Shown: one piece after another, positions 30,184-39,368 of the stretch
How the letters are laid out: every line of letters starts with the position of its first letter
Position numbering within the stretch: position 1 is the first letter of the stretch
Assembly: GCF_903915725.1 (NCBI RefSeq)
Contig: NZ_CAIWTY010000001.1
Span: forward strand, 1 to 64,000
Direction: 5' to 3'
Origin: an uncultured Rhodopila sp.
Lineage (GTDB): Bacteria; Pseudomonadota; Alphaproteobacteria; Acetobacterales; Acetobacteraceae
DNA length: 64,000 bases
The notes under the pieces: generated by a model
Seen by the model: only the letters and a program-made list of their open reading frames with translations
Databases searched by the model: none
What the model was told of the DNA's origin: nothing
Made by a program: the position numbers and the translations under genes

Positions 30184-31719
30184 CTAGCCGCAGTCGCTTT
30201 GCTCCCGGTCCAAAATCTCCACGGTCCGCCGGTGCAGCGCCTCGGCGCGTTCCGGCGACGCGCCAACGCACACCACGCCGAGCTTGCCGAACTCCGAAAG
30301 CGCGCCAATCAGATGGAATACCACGCCCTCATGCGTCGTGCCGTCGTAGTGCAACCCATTCAGCACGGTGACATCCACCAGATCGCTCGGCGTCATACCC
30401 CTGTAGTGCGGCGCTTCCAGGTTATCGGAGGCATAGTAAAAACGTGGCTGCCCGGTCGGTATCCGGAACAGGCCGGTGGACGGATCATAGGCCCCTCCGG
30501 TCAGGAACTGCAGCATCAGGAACGGATGCGTGGTCCCGCCCTTGCGCAGATTGATCTCGATCCCGTAGTTGCGCCATGCATCGCCCTGGCGCACCGAGAC
30601 GAAGTCGATCCCGAACCGCCCCCGCACGCCATGCTGCCCCAGCAGCGCCGCGACCTTCGCCCCCTCCGTCTGGATCGCCAGCCGATACGCCTCGTCCGCC
30701 GGAAACCCGCAGCCCAGGAACACCTGGCCGCCCGGGCCGCCCAGCACCTGATCATGCGTCGATATGCATTCGACCGCGCCGAGCGGATCGATGCGGAACT
30801 GGACGGAGGGCGACCGCTTCTCCTCGCCTTCAACAAAAGCTTCGACGATCGCGCCCATCTGCCGAGCCTTGGCGAGATACGCCTCCCACGTCATCCCCTT
30901 CGCCTCGAAACCCATCCGCGGCAGCGCCCCGGCGATCCAAGGCAACAATGCAGGTCCGTCCGGCGCGTCGCCGAACCTGAAGATCGCATTGCCTTCGCCG
31001 GAAAAACCTTCGTTCAGCTTGACCACCGCCCGCCGCAGCCCTGGGTCTCGGGATTTCATCTCCGCCAGTCCGGCCGCGATATCCTTTTCGTCCCTCAGAT
31101 CCTCCACCCCATCCGGTATCGGCACGCCGCCCTGCCGCATCAAACGCCGCCCGCCGCTTTTCGATCCGAGCGGCTGAAGCGCCGGATCGCAGCCATAGAG
31201 CGGAACACCAAGGCGCACCGCCAGGGTTCGCTCCAGGCCGCTCACCGCGTAGGCCGCGATATGCGCGACGTCCGGATCGCCGATGGCCTGCCGCAGGCGC
31301 TCGAGCAGACGTGGCCGCTCCAGGATCTTTTCCGTCAGCGGCCGGGCGCTGCCGTCGAAGCAGGCAAACAGGGTCAGCCGGCTGCGGGCGTGCTGCGCCG
31401 GGACGCCCTGCAGCAGGTGCAGATAGTAGTCGATGATCGCTTCGGGGATCGGCTGGCTGGTCAGGTAGATCAGCCGCGTGCGCGGCATCCGCAGCAGCAT
31501 CAGCATGCTCAGCATGCGTTCTTCGTAGTGATGCACCCCGGCGATTTTGGCCATCACGTCCTGGTCCATGCTCAGGCTGGGCACCACCACGACGGTACGG
31601 GCCACTGTCCGGTCCGGGAAGATGCGGCGATATTGTTCGGCCATCCCGGCCTGGATGTGCGCGAAGGCCGCACATTCTTCAGCGGACCCCGGTTCGATGT
31701 CGCGGATCGAGCCGATCAT
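30184..31719 (-). CDS. PGM1-like ATP-grasp peptide ligase family protein
   Basis: A 511-residue protein of the ATP-grasp superfamily resembling the pheganomycin ligase PGM1. Features seen: an N-terminal Rossmann-like region with VVVVPSLSMDQDVMAKIAGVHHYEERML (split motif), GSKSGGRRLMRQGGVPIPDG, VVKLNEGFSGEGNAIF (grasp lysine and glycine loop), and a C-terminal GRFGIDFVSVR...NYGIEINLRKGGTTHPF, giving the Mg/ATP acidic-asparagine set. It should form an amide bond from a carboxylate using ATP. There is no precursor peptide or other biosynthetic gene beside it, so the substrate is unknown. Confidence 0.8.
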   Translation of the reverse strand: MIGSIRDIEPGSAEECAAFAHIQAGMAEQYRRIFPDRTVARTVVVVPSLSMDQDVMAKIAGVHHYEERMLSMLMLLRMPRTRLIYLTSQPIPEAIIDYYLHLLQGVPAQHARSRLTLFACFDGSARPLTEKILERPRLLERLRQAIGDPDVAHIAAYAVSGLERTLAVRLGVPLYGCDPALQPLGSKSGGRRLMRQGGVPIPDGVEDLRDEKDIAAGLAEMKSRDPGLRRAVVKLNEGFSGEGNAIFRFGDAPDGPALLPWIAGALPRMGFEAKGMTWEAYLAKARQMGAIVEAFVEGEEKRSPSVQFRIDPLGAVECISTHDQVLGGPGGQVFLGCGFPADEAYRLAIQTEGAKVAALLGQHGVRGRFGIDFVSVRQGDAWRNYGIEINLRKGGTTHPFLMLQFLTGGAYDPSTGLFRIPTGQPRFYYASDNLEAPHYRGMTPSDLVDVTVLNGLHYDGTTHEGVVFHLIGALSEFGKLGVVCVGASPERAEALHRRTVEILDREQSDCG

Positions 31720-31944
31720 GAGGGCACCTTTCTGGCTGGCGCTCGAAAACGCGTGCTGTCCTCCGATTGGACAAGAGGCTTAAACCTATACGCGGGCCTA
31801 CCGGTCACTGTCGGGCGGCTTAACCCACCTGCAATTGATCCAGGTCAACGGTCATTGCGCCCGCTGTGCCGGCCGCGCGCCGGGCATTCGTCCAATCCCT
31901 TGCCCGCCTGATGCCAACTCCCGAGACCTGCTAACAGTTCTCGC

Positions 31945-33735
31945 ATGGAAGCCCCGCTCGACCCCACCGTCTACAAGGAAGCCCTGATCGTCCTCGGTGC
32001 CGCCGGGGTTGTCATTCCGCTGTTTTACCGGCTGCGCGTCAGCCCGGTGCTCGGCTTCATGCTTGTCGGCGTGGTGGTCGGCCCTTTCGGCCTCGTATCG
32101 CTGGCGCCGCATCTGCCGTGGCTGCAGGCGATTACGCTCGGCGACCCGGAGTCGATCCAGCCCATCGCCCGCCTCGGGGTTGCCCTGCTGCTGTTCATGA
32201 TCGGCCTGGAACTGTCGTTCGAGCGCCTGTGGCTGATGCGCCGACTGGTGTTCGGCCTCGGCAGCCTTCAGCTCGTACTCTGTGCGGCGGCTCTCGGCGG
32301 TGTGGCCTATCGCCTCGGGCAGGGCTGGGTCAGCGCGCTGGTCATCGGCCTCGCGCTGGCGATGTCCTCCACCGCCGTGGTGATCCAGGTTCTTTCCGAG
32401 GAGAAGCGGCTGAACTCACCCGCCGGCCGCGCCAGCTTCGCCATCCTGCTGTTCCAGGACCTCGCCGTTGTGCCAATCCTGTTCGCCATCGGCGCGCTCG
32501 ACCCGGCACGCCAGGGCGAAGGCGCTGCCGGTCTTGGCCTCGCCGTTGGCCAGGCTGCGTTGGCGGTTGGCGCGATCGTCGCCCTAGGCCGCCTCGTGCT
32601 GCGCCCGCTGTTCCGCAGCGTCGCGCGCACCCGCAGCGCGGAACTGTTCGTCGCTGCCTGCCTGCTGGTGGTGATCGCCACCGGCCTGGCCACCGCCACC
32701 GCCGGATTGTCCATGCCGCTGGGCGCGCTGATCGGGGGCCTGCTGCTGGCCGGCACCGAATACCGCCGCCAGGTCGAGGTCACCATCGCGCCGTTTAAGG
32801 GGCTGTTCGTTGGTGTCTTCCTGATCTCCATCGGCATGAGCCTGGACGTTCGGACGATGATCGCCCAACCGGCGTTCGTTGCGGGCGGCATCGTGGGGGT
32901 GATCGTCTTGAAACTGCTGATCATCGCCCCACTGTCGCGCCTGTTCGAACTGTCCCGGGGACATGGCCTGCAAGCCGGCCTGCTGCTGGCCCCGGGCGGG
33001 GAGTTCGGCTTCGTCATCGTATCCGTGGCTCTGACGGCGCATCTGCTGACGGCGGACATGGCCGGGCAGGTGCTGTTCGTCACCGCGCTGACGATGGGCG
33101 CTATCCCCGGGCTGTCAAAGCTAGGCAGTCACCTGGCCCCGCGACTGACCGCGAAAACGCCGGCGGACCCGTCGCTGCTGCTGCCGGATGAGCCATCCGC
33201 GCCCCGGGTCATCATCGCCGGATTTGGCCGCGTCGGGCAGACCGTTGCGGCGATGTTGGAGGTGCACAAAGTGCCGTACGTCGCGATCGATGCCGATGCC
33301 GATCGGGTCGGGCGCCAGCGAAGGCTGGGGAAGCCGGTGTATTTTGGCGACATGACGCGGGCCGAACTGCTGCGCCACGTGCATCTGGATACCGCCCGGG
33401 CTCTCGTCGTGACGGTGGATGATTTTGAGGTCGCCGACGCCCTGGTTGCCGCGGCGCGATCGGAACGAGCCGATCTGCTGATCGTTGCGCGGGCGCGCGA
33501 CGCCAAGCATGCGGCGCATCTGTATCGCGTGGGAGCCTCCGATGCCGTGCCAGAAACGATCGAGGCGAGCCTGCAATTGTCGGAGGCGGTGCTGGTCGAT
33601 GTCGGCGTGGCGATGGGACCGGTGATCGCGTCGATCCATGAGAAGCGGGCGGAATTGCAAGCGGCGATCAAGGCGATGGCGCCGGACGCGGACGTGCGGC
33701 CACTTGGGCGCAAGCGGCTGCGCGATCGACTGTAG
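31945..33735 (+). CDS. Monovalent cation:proton antiporter-2 (KefB/KefC-like) with TrkA-N domain
   Basis: A 596-residue protein. Residues ~10-390 are a hydrophobic Na/H-exchanger domain of about 12 helices, starting ALIVLGAAGVVIPLFYRLRV, with LFQDLAVVPILF carrying the conserved acidic residue. A cytoplasmic RCK/TrkA-N domain follows (VIIAGFGRVGQTVAAMLEVH, a Rossmann GxGxxG) that would bind NAD(H) or another ligand to gate the channel. The glutathione-gated K/H antiporters KefB/C are the best models. No ancillary KefF/G gene is adjacent. Confidence 0.92.
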   Translation: MEAPLDPTVYKEALIVLGAAGVVIPLFYRLRVSPVLGFMLVGVVVGPFGLVSLAPHLPWLQAITLGDPESIQPIARLGVALLLFMIGLELSFERLWLMRRLVFGLGSLQLVLCAAALGGVAYRLGQGWVSALVIGLALAMSSTAVVIQVLSEEKRLNSPAGRASFAILLFQDLAVVPILFAIGALDPARQGEGAAGLGLAVGQAALAVGAIVALGRLVLRPLFRSVARTRSAELFVAACLLVVIATGLATATAGLSMPLGALIGGLLLAGTEYRRQVEVTIAPFKGLFVGVFLISIGMSLDVRTMIAQPAFVAGGIVGVIVLKLLIIAPLSRLFELSRGHGLQAGLLLAPGGEFGFVIVSVALTAHLLTADMAGQVLFVTALTMGAIPGLSKLGSHLAPRLTAKTPADPSLLLPDEPSAPRVIIAGFGRVGQTVAAMLEVHKVPYVAIDADADRVGRQRRLGKPVYFGDMTRAELLRHVHLDTARALVVTVDDFEVADALVAAARSERADLLIVARARDAKHAAHLYRVGASDAVPETIEASLQLSEAVLVDVGVAMGPVIASIHEKRAELQAAIKAMAPDADVRPLGRKRLRDRL

Positions 33736-33776
33736 GCGACGCCCAAGAACATGCGAATCGGGCGGCTGACTTTAGT

Positions 33777-33857
33777 CCGTCATGGCCCGGCTTGTCCGGG
33801 CCACCTATCGCGGCAGGGTGCTGGTATAGGTGGCCCGGACAAGCCGGGCCATGACGG
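33777..33857. repeat. Perfect 32-bp inverted repeat
   Basis: Two exact 32-base arms (33777-33808 and 33826-33857) flank a 17-base spacer. The arms contain CATGGCCCGGCTTGTCCGGG and themselves fold back (CCCGG..CCGGG). It sits 40 bases past the antiporter stop and may also act as a transcript-ending hairpin. A related short palindrome occurs at 45547-45569. Confidence 0.85.
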
Positions 33858-33936
33858 AGAGGGAAGGACGCCCAACTGAAGCGGCAATGCTTGGGCGTTG
33901 CCTTGGCGTCAGGCCGGGCCGCCCTGCGCCCGCGAA

Positions 33937-34128
33937 GGGGCTACCGCCCATAGGGGTTAAAATAGCGCCTGTCGGACGCCCCTTCCCCTCTTCATGCCGA
34001 CGCAGGTCGGCATCCACGCCATTGCTACAACACGCACCGCAAGGCGTGGATGGTGCGCCTCCGCGCACCATGACGGGGAAAAACGCAGCCGCCGCAGCAC
34101 TATTTTAGCGCCTATGGGGCTACCGCCC
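33937..34128. repeat. Type 2 palindromic repeat, 192 bp
   Basis: The ends are imperfect inverted repeats built on CTATTTTA and CCTATGGG motifs. The interior matches the element at 25695-25866 over long stretches (TGCCGACGCAGGTCGGCAT; GGTGCGCCTCCGCGCACCAT; AACGCAGCCGCC). Together with the palindrome before it, it fills the gap between two convergent genes; no gene is seen inside. Confidence 0.7.
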
Positions 34129-34151
34129 TTTCGATCCCGCTCTGTTGCTGC

Positions 34152-36482
34152 CTATGCCGCCTTCGCCAGCCCGATCGCACGCCACACCCGCTCCGGCGTC
34201 GCCGGCATATCGATATGGGTCACGCCGTCGCCGCTCAATGCGTCGATGATCGCGTTGATCAAGGCGGGAGGACTGCCAACCGCCCCGGCCTCACCGGCGC
34301 CTTTGACGCCGAGGGGGTTGGTGGCGCAGGGAACTTCCAGCAGCTCGACCTCGATATCCGGGAACTCATTGGCCCGCGGCAGGGCGTAATCCATGAAACT
34401 GCCTGACAGAAGCTGGCCGGACTCCGGGTCATAGACGGTATTCTCCAGCACCGCCTGGCCGAAGCCCTGGGCGACTCCGCCGGCCACCTGACCGCGCACG
34501 ATCAACGGGTTGATCGCCTTGCCGACATCGTCGCAGACGCTGTAGCGGACCAGTTCAATCACGCCGGTTTCCGGATCGATCTCGACCTCCGCCATGTGGC
34601 AGCCATTTGGGAAGGTGTGCGCAGGGATGGCGGCGACCTCCGCCGTATCCAGGATGATCGCCGGCTGGCCCGCGGCGGCCTTCTTCCGTTGCGTCTCCGC
34701 CAAAGCGAGGATGTCGATCCCGCGATCAGTGCCCACGATCGAGAAGCGGCCGTCGCCGAAACCGATATCCGCGACCGCGGCTTCCAGTTCCTCCGCCGCG
34801 GCGCGTTTGCCCTTCTCGATGATCGATTCCGAGGTCTTCAGCAACGCCTGCCCTTCGGAATAAAGGCTCCGCGCGCCCCCGGTGCCCCCGCCAACCGGGA
34901 TGGTGTCGGTGTCGCCCTGGCGAATGCGTATCCTGTCGCCGTCGATGCCCAGGTTGAATGCGGTCAACTGCACATAGGCGGTCTCGTGCCCCTGGCCGGT
35001 GGACTGGGTGCCGACATACACATCGACGAAACCGTCATCGGCGAAACGGATCTCCGCGCGCTCGGACGGGTCGCCGCCGGTCGCTTCCAGGTAATACGCC
35101 AGCCCGAGACCGCGCCTTTTGCCCCGCGCCGCTGCTTCCGCCTTGCGGGCGGGGAAGCCGGCGTAGTCGATGCGATCGACCGCGGCATCCAGGATGACCC
35201 GGAAGTCGCCGCTGTCGTATTTCTTGCCGACAGGCGTGGAGTGCGGCATCGCGCTCGGCAACACCATGTTGCGCCGCCGCAGTTCGACCCGGTCGATGTT
35301 CAGTTCACGCGCCGCGGCATCGACAAGGCGTTCGACCAGATAGTTGCTCTCCGGCCGCCCGGCGCCGCGATAGGCGTCCACCGGCACGGTGTTGGTGAAC
35401 ACGCCCAGCACGTTGGCGTAGATTGCCTTGAATCCATAGACGCTCGACAGCACGCCGGTGCCGGCATAGGTCGGGATGTACGGCGCGAAGCTGGACAGGT
35501 AGGCGCCCATGTTGGCGACGTTGTAAGTGCGCAACGCAATGAACTTGCCGTCGGCGTCGATCGCCAGTTCCGCGGTCGTCAGGTTGTCGCGGCCATGCGT
35601 GTCGCACAGGAAAGCCTCGCCGCGATCCGCCGCCCACTTCACCGGGCGGCCGGCCTTGCGGGCGGCGTAGCAGGTCAGCACGTGCTCGGCATACAGGAAC
35701 AGCTTCATGCCGAAGCCGCCGCCGACATCCGGCGTGATGATTCGGAAGTTGGCCGGATCGGTTCCGAACACCGGGCCAATCAGGGCCTTAACCAGCCAGC
35801 CGCCCTGGGTGTTCGCGTACAAGGTCCAGCGTCCGGTCGCGCTGTCGAAATCCGCCACCGCCGCGCGGGCTTCCATCGAGTTCACGATGATGCGGTTGTT
35901 GACCACGGTTAGCTTCGTCACGTGGGCGGCTTTGGCGAACTCCGCGTCGGTGGCGGCCTTGTCGCCGATCTCCCAGTCGAAGGCGAGATTCCTGGCGACG
36001 TCGGGCCAGACCTTGGTGGTCGCGTCGTCCATGACCGACGCGAGATCGGTTGCCGAGGGCAGGATGTCGTAGTCGACCTCGATCGCCTCCGCCGCATCGC
36101 GTGCCTGCCTGGCGGTTTCGGCGACCACGAAGGCCACCGGATCGCCGACATGGCGGACAACTCCGTCCGCCAGCACCGGATGCGGCGGCGCTGCCTGCTG
36201 CGTGCCGTCCCGGTTGTTGACCAGCACGGCGCAGGGCAGCGTCCCGATGCCGTCGGCCTTCAGGTCGGCGGCGGTGTAGACACCGGCAACTCCCGGCAGC
36301 TTGCGGGCTTCGGCCGTGTCGAGCCGGGTGATGTTCGCTGCGGCGTGCGGGCTGCGCAGGACGATGCCGAACAGCATGCCCGGCAGCACGATATCGTCGG
36401 TGTAGCGCCCGGCGCCTTTCAGCAGCCGCGGATCCTCGACGCGGCGGACTGGCTGGGCGAGGCCGAATTTCGTTGCAGTCAT
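34152..36482 (-). CDS. Xanthine dehydrogenase family molybdopterin-binding subunit (CoxL-type)
   Basis: A 776-residue large subunit of the molybdenum hydroxylase family, starting MTATKFGLAQPVRRVEDPRLL behind AGGAAG. It has GAGRYTDDIVLPGMLFG, the GGGFGMK cofactor loop, the active-site segment DAYRGAGRPE (form II type, not the AYRCSFR of true CO dehydrogenase) and a C-terminal GVKGAGEAGAVGSPPALINA with the catalytic Glu. It should bind Mo-MCD and oxidise an aldehyde or heterocycle. The usual FAD (CoxM) and iron-sulfur (CoxS) subunit genes are not adjacent. Confidence 0.9.
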   Translation of the reverse strand: MTATKFGLAQPVRRVEDPRLLKGAGRYTDDIVLPGMLFGIVLRSPHAAANITRLDTAEARKLPGVAGVYTAADLKADGIGTLPCAVLVNNRDGTQQAAPPHPVLADGVVRHVGDPVAFVVAETARQARDAAEAIEVDYDILPSATDLASVMDDATTKVWPDVARNLAFDWEIGDKAATDAEFAKAAHVTKLTVVNNRIIVNSMEARAAVADFDSATGRWTLYANTQGGWLVKALIGPVFGTDPANFRIITPDVGGGFGMKLFLYAEHVLTCYAARKAGRPVKWAADRGEAFLCDTHGRDNLTTAELAIDADGKFIALRTYNVANMGAYLSSFAPYIPTYAGTGVLSSVYGFKAIYANVLGVFTNTVPVDAYRGAGRPESNYLVERLVDAAARELNIDRVELRRRNMVLPSAMPHSTPVGKKYDSGDFRVILDAAVDRIDYAGFPARKAEAAARGKRRGLGLAYYLEATGGDPSERAEIRFADDGFVDVYVGTQSTGQGHETAYVQLTAFNLGIDGDRIRIRQGDTDTIPVGGGTGGARSLYSEGQALLKTSESIIEKGKRAAAEELEAAVADIGFGDGRFSIVGTDRGIDILALAETQRKKAAAGQPAIILDTAEVAAIPAHTFPNGCHMAEVEIDPETGVIELVRYSVCDDVGKAINPLIVRGQVAGGVAQGFGQAVLENTVYDPESGQLLSGSFMDYALPRANEFPDIEVELLEVPCATNPLGVKGAGEAGAVGSPPALINAIIDALSGDGVTHIDMPATPERVWRAIGLAKAA

Positions 36483-36576
36483 GGCTTCCTGGACTCCCGG
36501 CTGGGGCGTTTCTGGCTTGCGCACAGCATGTACGAGATTCGCGGCCAAGGCCAATAGGCCGATGCCAGGCGACTAG

Positions 36577-36745
36577 TACCAGTCCATGTTGAGATTGAAA
36601 CATCGGCACGCTCGCCACTGCCGTCATGGCGGGCGAAGGCCCGCCATCCACGCCTCTGTTTACACAAGGAAAAGGCGTGGATGCCGACCTCCGTCGGCAT
36701 GACGAGGCGGCGCGGCCGGAGAGTCGCTGTCACAGCGGACTGGTA
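36577..36745. repeat. MITE-like element, type 1, 169 bp
   Basis: The ends are exact inverted repeats (TACCAGTCC at 36577-36585, GGACTGGTA at 36737-36745). Inside are two strong hairpins (GGCGGGC..GCCCGCC and CCGACCTCCGTCGG) and a GCGTGGAT inverted pair. The same arrangement and near-identical inner sequence occur at 54268-54437. There is no transposase, so it is a non-autonomous element. It lies between the divergent CoxL and antiporter genes. Confidence 0.8.
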
Positions 36746-36871
36746 TAATACATCAGCATCCGGAAACCGGGTTGCATTGGCGCTTGAACCCGGAGTACCG
36801 AACGCCAACCGGGTATACCCGCCCGGTTGCAGGTATTTTCCTTTCCCAGACCGAAACCAGGACCAACAGGC

Positions 36872-37978
36872 ATGGCGCTCGCAACCGACAAGATTGAGCG
36901 TATGCCGATTTGGGCATGGGCTGCCCCGTTGGGTGCCGCGGCGCTCATTGCCGCCAAGCTAGCGCATCTGGTGCCCGCCGATGCCGTGCCCGTGCTTTCG
37001 CTGGCGGCGGTTTTCCTGTTCGCCACTGTGTTTGCGGCCGTGCATCACGCCGAGGTCGTCGCGGTACGGGTGGGCGAGCCGTTCGGTTCTATCCTTCTCG
37101 CCGTCGCGGTGACCGTGATCGAGGTGGCGCTAATCGTCTCCGTCATGCTCTCCGGCGCCGCCGGCAGCGGCTCGGTGGCGCGCGACACGGTCTATTCCGC
37201 GGTGATGATCGTCCTGAACGGCGTCGTGGGGCTTTGCCTGTTGTTGGGGGGCGCCCGCCACCATGAGCAGACCTTCCAGGTGCAGGGCGCATCGGCGGCT
37301 CTAGGCGTGCTCGGCGTATTGGCGGCGATGGCTCTGGTGCTGCCGAATTTTGCGCTCGCAAATCCAGGGCCGTTCTATACGCCAATCCAGTTGATCTTCG
37401 TCGGCATGACCTCGCTGGCTTTGTATGGTGTTTTCGTCTTCGTGCAGACCGTGCGCCATCTGGATTACTTTCTTGTCCCGGCCGGGGATGGCCCGGCCGA
37501 ACCGGCGCATCGGATGCCATCCTACAAGATCACGGCGCTCAGCGCCCTGTTGCTCCTGGTGGCGCTGGTCTGCGTGGTGCTGCTGGCGAAAACGCTGTCC
37601 CCGGCGCTCGATCGTGCCGTCGCCAATGCAGGGCTGCCGGTGACCGTTGTCGGCGTGGTGATCGCCGCCCTGGTGCTGCTGCCGGAGGGGATCGCGGCGA
37701 TCCGGGCAGCGCACGCGAACCAGGTGCAGGTCAGCCTGAACCTGGCGCTCGGTTCGGCGCTCGCCAGCATCGGGCTGACGATCCCCGTCGTGGCGGTGGT
37801 TTCCGTCGTGCTGTCGCAACCGCTGACGCTGGGCCTGGCCCCCAAGGAGATGGTGCTGCTGACGCTGACCTTGTTCAGCAGCACGCTGACGCTCGCCACG
37901 GGACGGACGACGGTCCTACAGGGCGCGGTTCATCTGGTGATCTTCGCGGTGTTCCTGCTGCTGACTTTCGTGCCCTGA
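36872..37978 (+). CDS. Calcium/cation:proton antiporter (ChaA-like, CaCA family)
   Basis: A 368-residue polytopic inner-membrane protein with about 11 hydrophobic segments. The two CaCA alpha-repeats are visible: GEPFGSILLAVAVTVIEVAL near residue 75 and LPEGIAAIRAAHANQVQVSL with NLALGSALASIGLTIPVVAV in the C-terminal half. E. coli ChaA exchanges Na, K or Ca for protons. The ATG at 36872 with AGGA/ACAGG upstream is chosen over an earlier frame extension. Its last 49 bases overlap the 3' end of the convergent Hsp70-like gene. Confidence 0.88.
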   Translation: MALATDKIERMPIWAWAAPLGAAALIAAKLAHLVPADAVPVLSLAAVFLFATVFAAVHHAEVVAVRVGEPFGSILLAVAVTVIEVALIVSVMLSGAAGSGSVARDTVYSAVMIVLNGVVGLCLLLGGARHHEQTFQVQGASAALGVLGVLAAMALVLPNFALANPGPFYTPIQLIFVGMTSLALYGVFVFVQTVRHLDYFLVPAGDGPAEPAHRMPSYKITALSALLLLVALVCVVLLAKTLSPALDRAVANAGLPVTVVGVVIAALVLLPEGIAAIRAAHANQVQVSLNLALGSALASIGLTIPVVAVVSVVLSQPLTLGLAPKEMVLLTLTLFSSTLTLATGRTTVLQGAVHLVIFAVFLLLTFVP

Positions 37979-39225
37979 GTCCGGTCGCGGCCAATCAGCG
38001 CCAGGCCCTCGGCCACCGACACGAATTCGCCGCCGCCGGTCACCCTGGCGGCGCCGAATCGGGATGTGAACAGGCCGCGCACCGCCGGGACCAACGACGT
38101 GCCGCCGGTCAGGAACACCCGGTCGATTGCATCCTCCGCCAGTCCCGCCTCGCCCAGCGCCGAATCGACCGTGGCGGCGATGCGGGCGATGTCAGGGGCG
38201 ATCCAGTGCTCGAAATCCCGGCGCGCAATCGTCTCCTCGATGGCGAAATCGGCGTGGCTGAAGCGCAGCACCGCGGAGTCGGCCCGCGACATCTCCGCCT
38301 TCACGCCGGAGACGGTGCGATACAGTTCATAGCCGAGCTCGTCGCGGATCAGCTTCAGCAGCGCGCGGAGGCGGTCCGGATACAGCGCGGTGCGGGCAAC
38401 CGCTTCGATGTCCCGCATCGTCTTCGGTGCGCGCATCAGCGACAGCCGGTGCCAGCGGGCGAAGCTGGAGTAGTATTCCGGCGGCACCGGCAAATCGGTG
38501 CCACCCGGGCGGTAGGTGGTGCCCTTGCCAAGCCGCGGCGACACGACGTTGTCCACGATGCGGTAGTCGAATGTGTCGCCCGCGATGCCGATGCCGGCGT
38601 GCCCGAGCGGTTGCACCGGGCGGTTGCTGCCCGGCTCGAACCGCAGCACCGAGAAGTCGCTGGTGCCGCCGCCGAAATCGCCGATTAGCACGGTGGCGGG
38701 TGCGCTCAGCCCGCGGGCGAAGCGGTAACCGGCTGCCTCCGGCTCCAGCGCCGTGTCAACGCTGGACCAGCCGGCGGCGGCGTATGCGCTGCGCAAACGC
38801 TGCTCGCCGAAGGCATCGTCGGCCGAGTCCCCGGCGAATTTCACCGGCCGGCCGGCAACCAGCACGGCGCTGCGGGGCTTCGGCAGGACTTCGCGCAGAA
38901 ACAGCCCGATCAGCGCTTCCAGGGTGAAGGTGCGCCCGAACACGCGGGTTTCGGTGAAGCTGCGTTGCGCCAGATAGCTCTTGAGCGACATCATCAGCCG
39001 GCTTTCCAGCGGGTCGTCCAGATAGGCCTCGATCGCCGCCGGGCCGGCGGCATGGCGCAGCACGTGGTGGCGGTGGTCGCCGTCGTTCCAGAAGCACAGC
39101 ACGGAGCGGATGACGTCAAGCTCCGCTGAGCCAAAGGCGTGGCGCATCGTCGAGACGGACCCGTCCGGTTGCAGCAGGGTCACGACGCTGTTGGTCGTGC
39201 CGAAATCAACGCCGATGATCGTCAT
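37930..39225 (-). CDS. Hsp70 family (YegD-like) actin-fold ATPase
   Basis: A 431-residue protein starting MTIIGVDFGTTNSVVTLLQ. It has the Hsp70/actin phosphate-1 loop at the N terminus, phosphate-2 LIGDFGGGTSDFSVL and the adenosine motif RVFLTGGTSLVPAV. It lacks most of the substrate-binding and lid domains of DnaK, as in YegD-like proteins, so it is a short Hsp70 homologue of unknown client. The frame is open upstream but family alignment supports the ATG at 39225. The last ~18 residues are an extension encoded in the overlap with the antiporter gene. Confidence 0.88.
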   Translation of the reverse strand: MTIIGVDFGTTNSVVTLLQPDGSVSTMRHAFGSAELDVIRSVLCFWNDGDHRHHVLRHAAGPAAIEAYLDDPLESRLMMSLKSYLAQRSFTETRVFGRTFTLEALIGLFLREVLPKPRSAVLVAGRPVKFAGDSADDAFGEQRLRSAYAAAGWSSVDTALEPEAAGYRFARGLSAPATVLIGDFGGGTSDFSVLRFEPGSNRPVQPLGHAGIGIAGDTFDYRIVDNVVSPRLGKGTTYRPGGTDLPVPPEYYSSFARWHRLSLMRAPKTMRDIEAVARTALYPDRLRALLKLIRDELGYELYRTVSGVKAEMSRADSAVLRFSHADFAIEETIARRDFEHWIAPDIARIAATVDSALGEAGLAEDAIDRVFLTGGTSLVPAVRGLFTSRFGAARVTGGGEFVSVAEGLALIGRDRTQGTKVSSRNTAKITR

Positions 39226-39368
39226 GGATACAGGCCGTCCGCGAAAGGGCGCGTCTCGGAGCACGGAAGCGGGCCGGGCGCAAGCACGGAGCGGCGGGTC
39301 GGATTCGCGCATGATCCTTGAATTGGCGTGTTGTCAAGGCTAGTCTTCCATCTTGAAAGGTCTGCGCT

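Noticed and set aside
30163-31911. Long + strand frame opposite the PGM1-like gene
   Set aside because: Antisense artefact of biased third-position GC; no domain, signal or ribosome site.
33777-34128. CRISPR array from repeated palindromic sequence
   Set aside because: There are only paired inverted arms and one larger repeat, without regularly spaced identical direct repeats and unique spacers; no cas genes are present.
34596-35912. 438-codon + strand frame opposite the CoxL-type gene
   Set aside because: Mirror frame; the opposite strand has clear molybdenum hydroxylase motifs.
34152-36482. True carbon monoxide dehydrogenase (coxL form I)
   Set aside because: The active-site loop is AYRGAGR rather than AYRCSFR, and coxM/coxS are absent.
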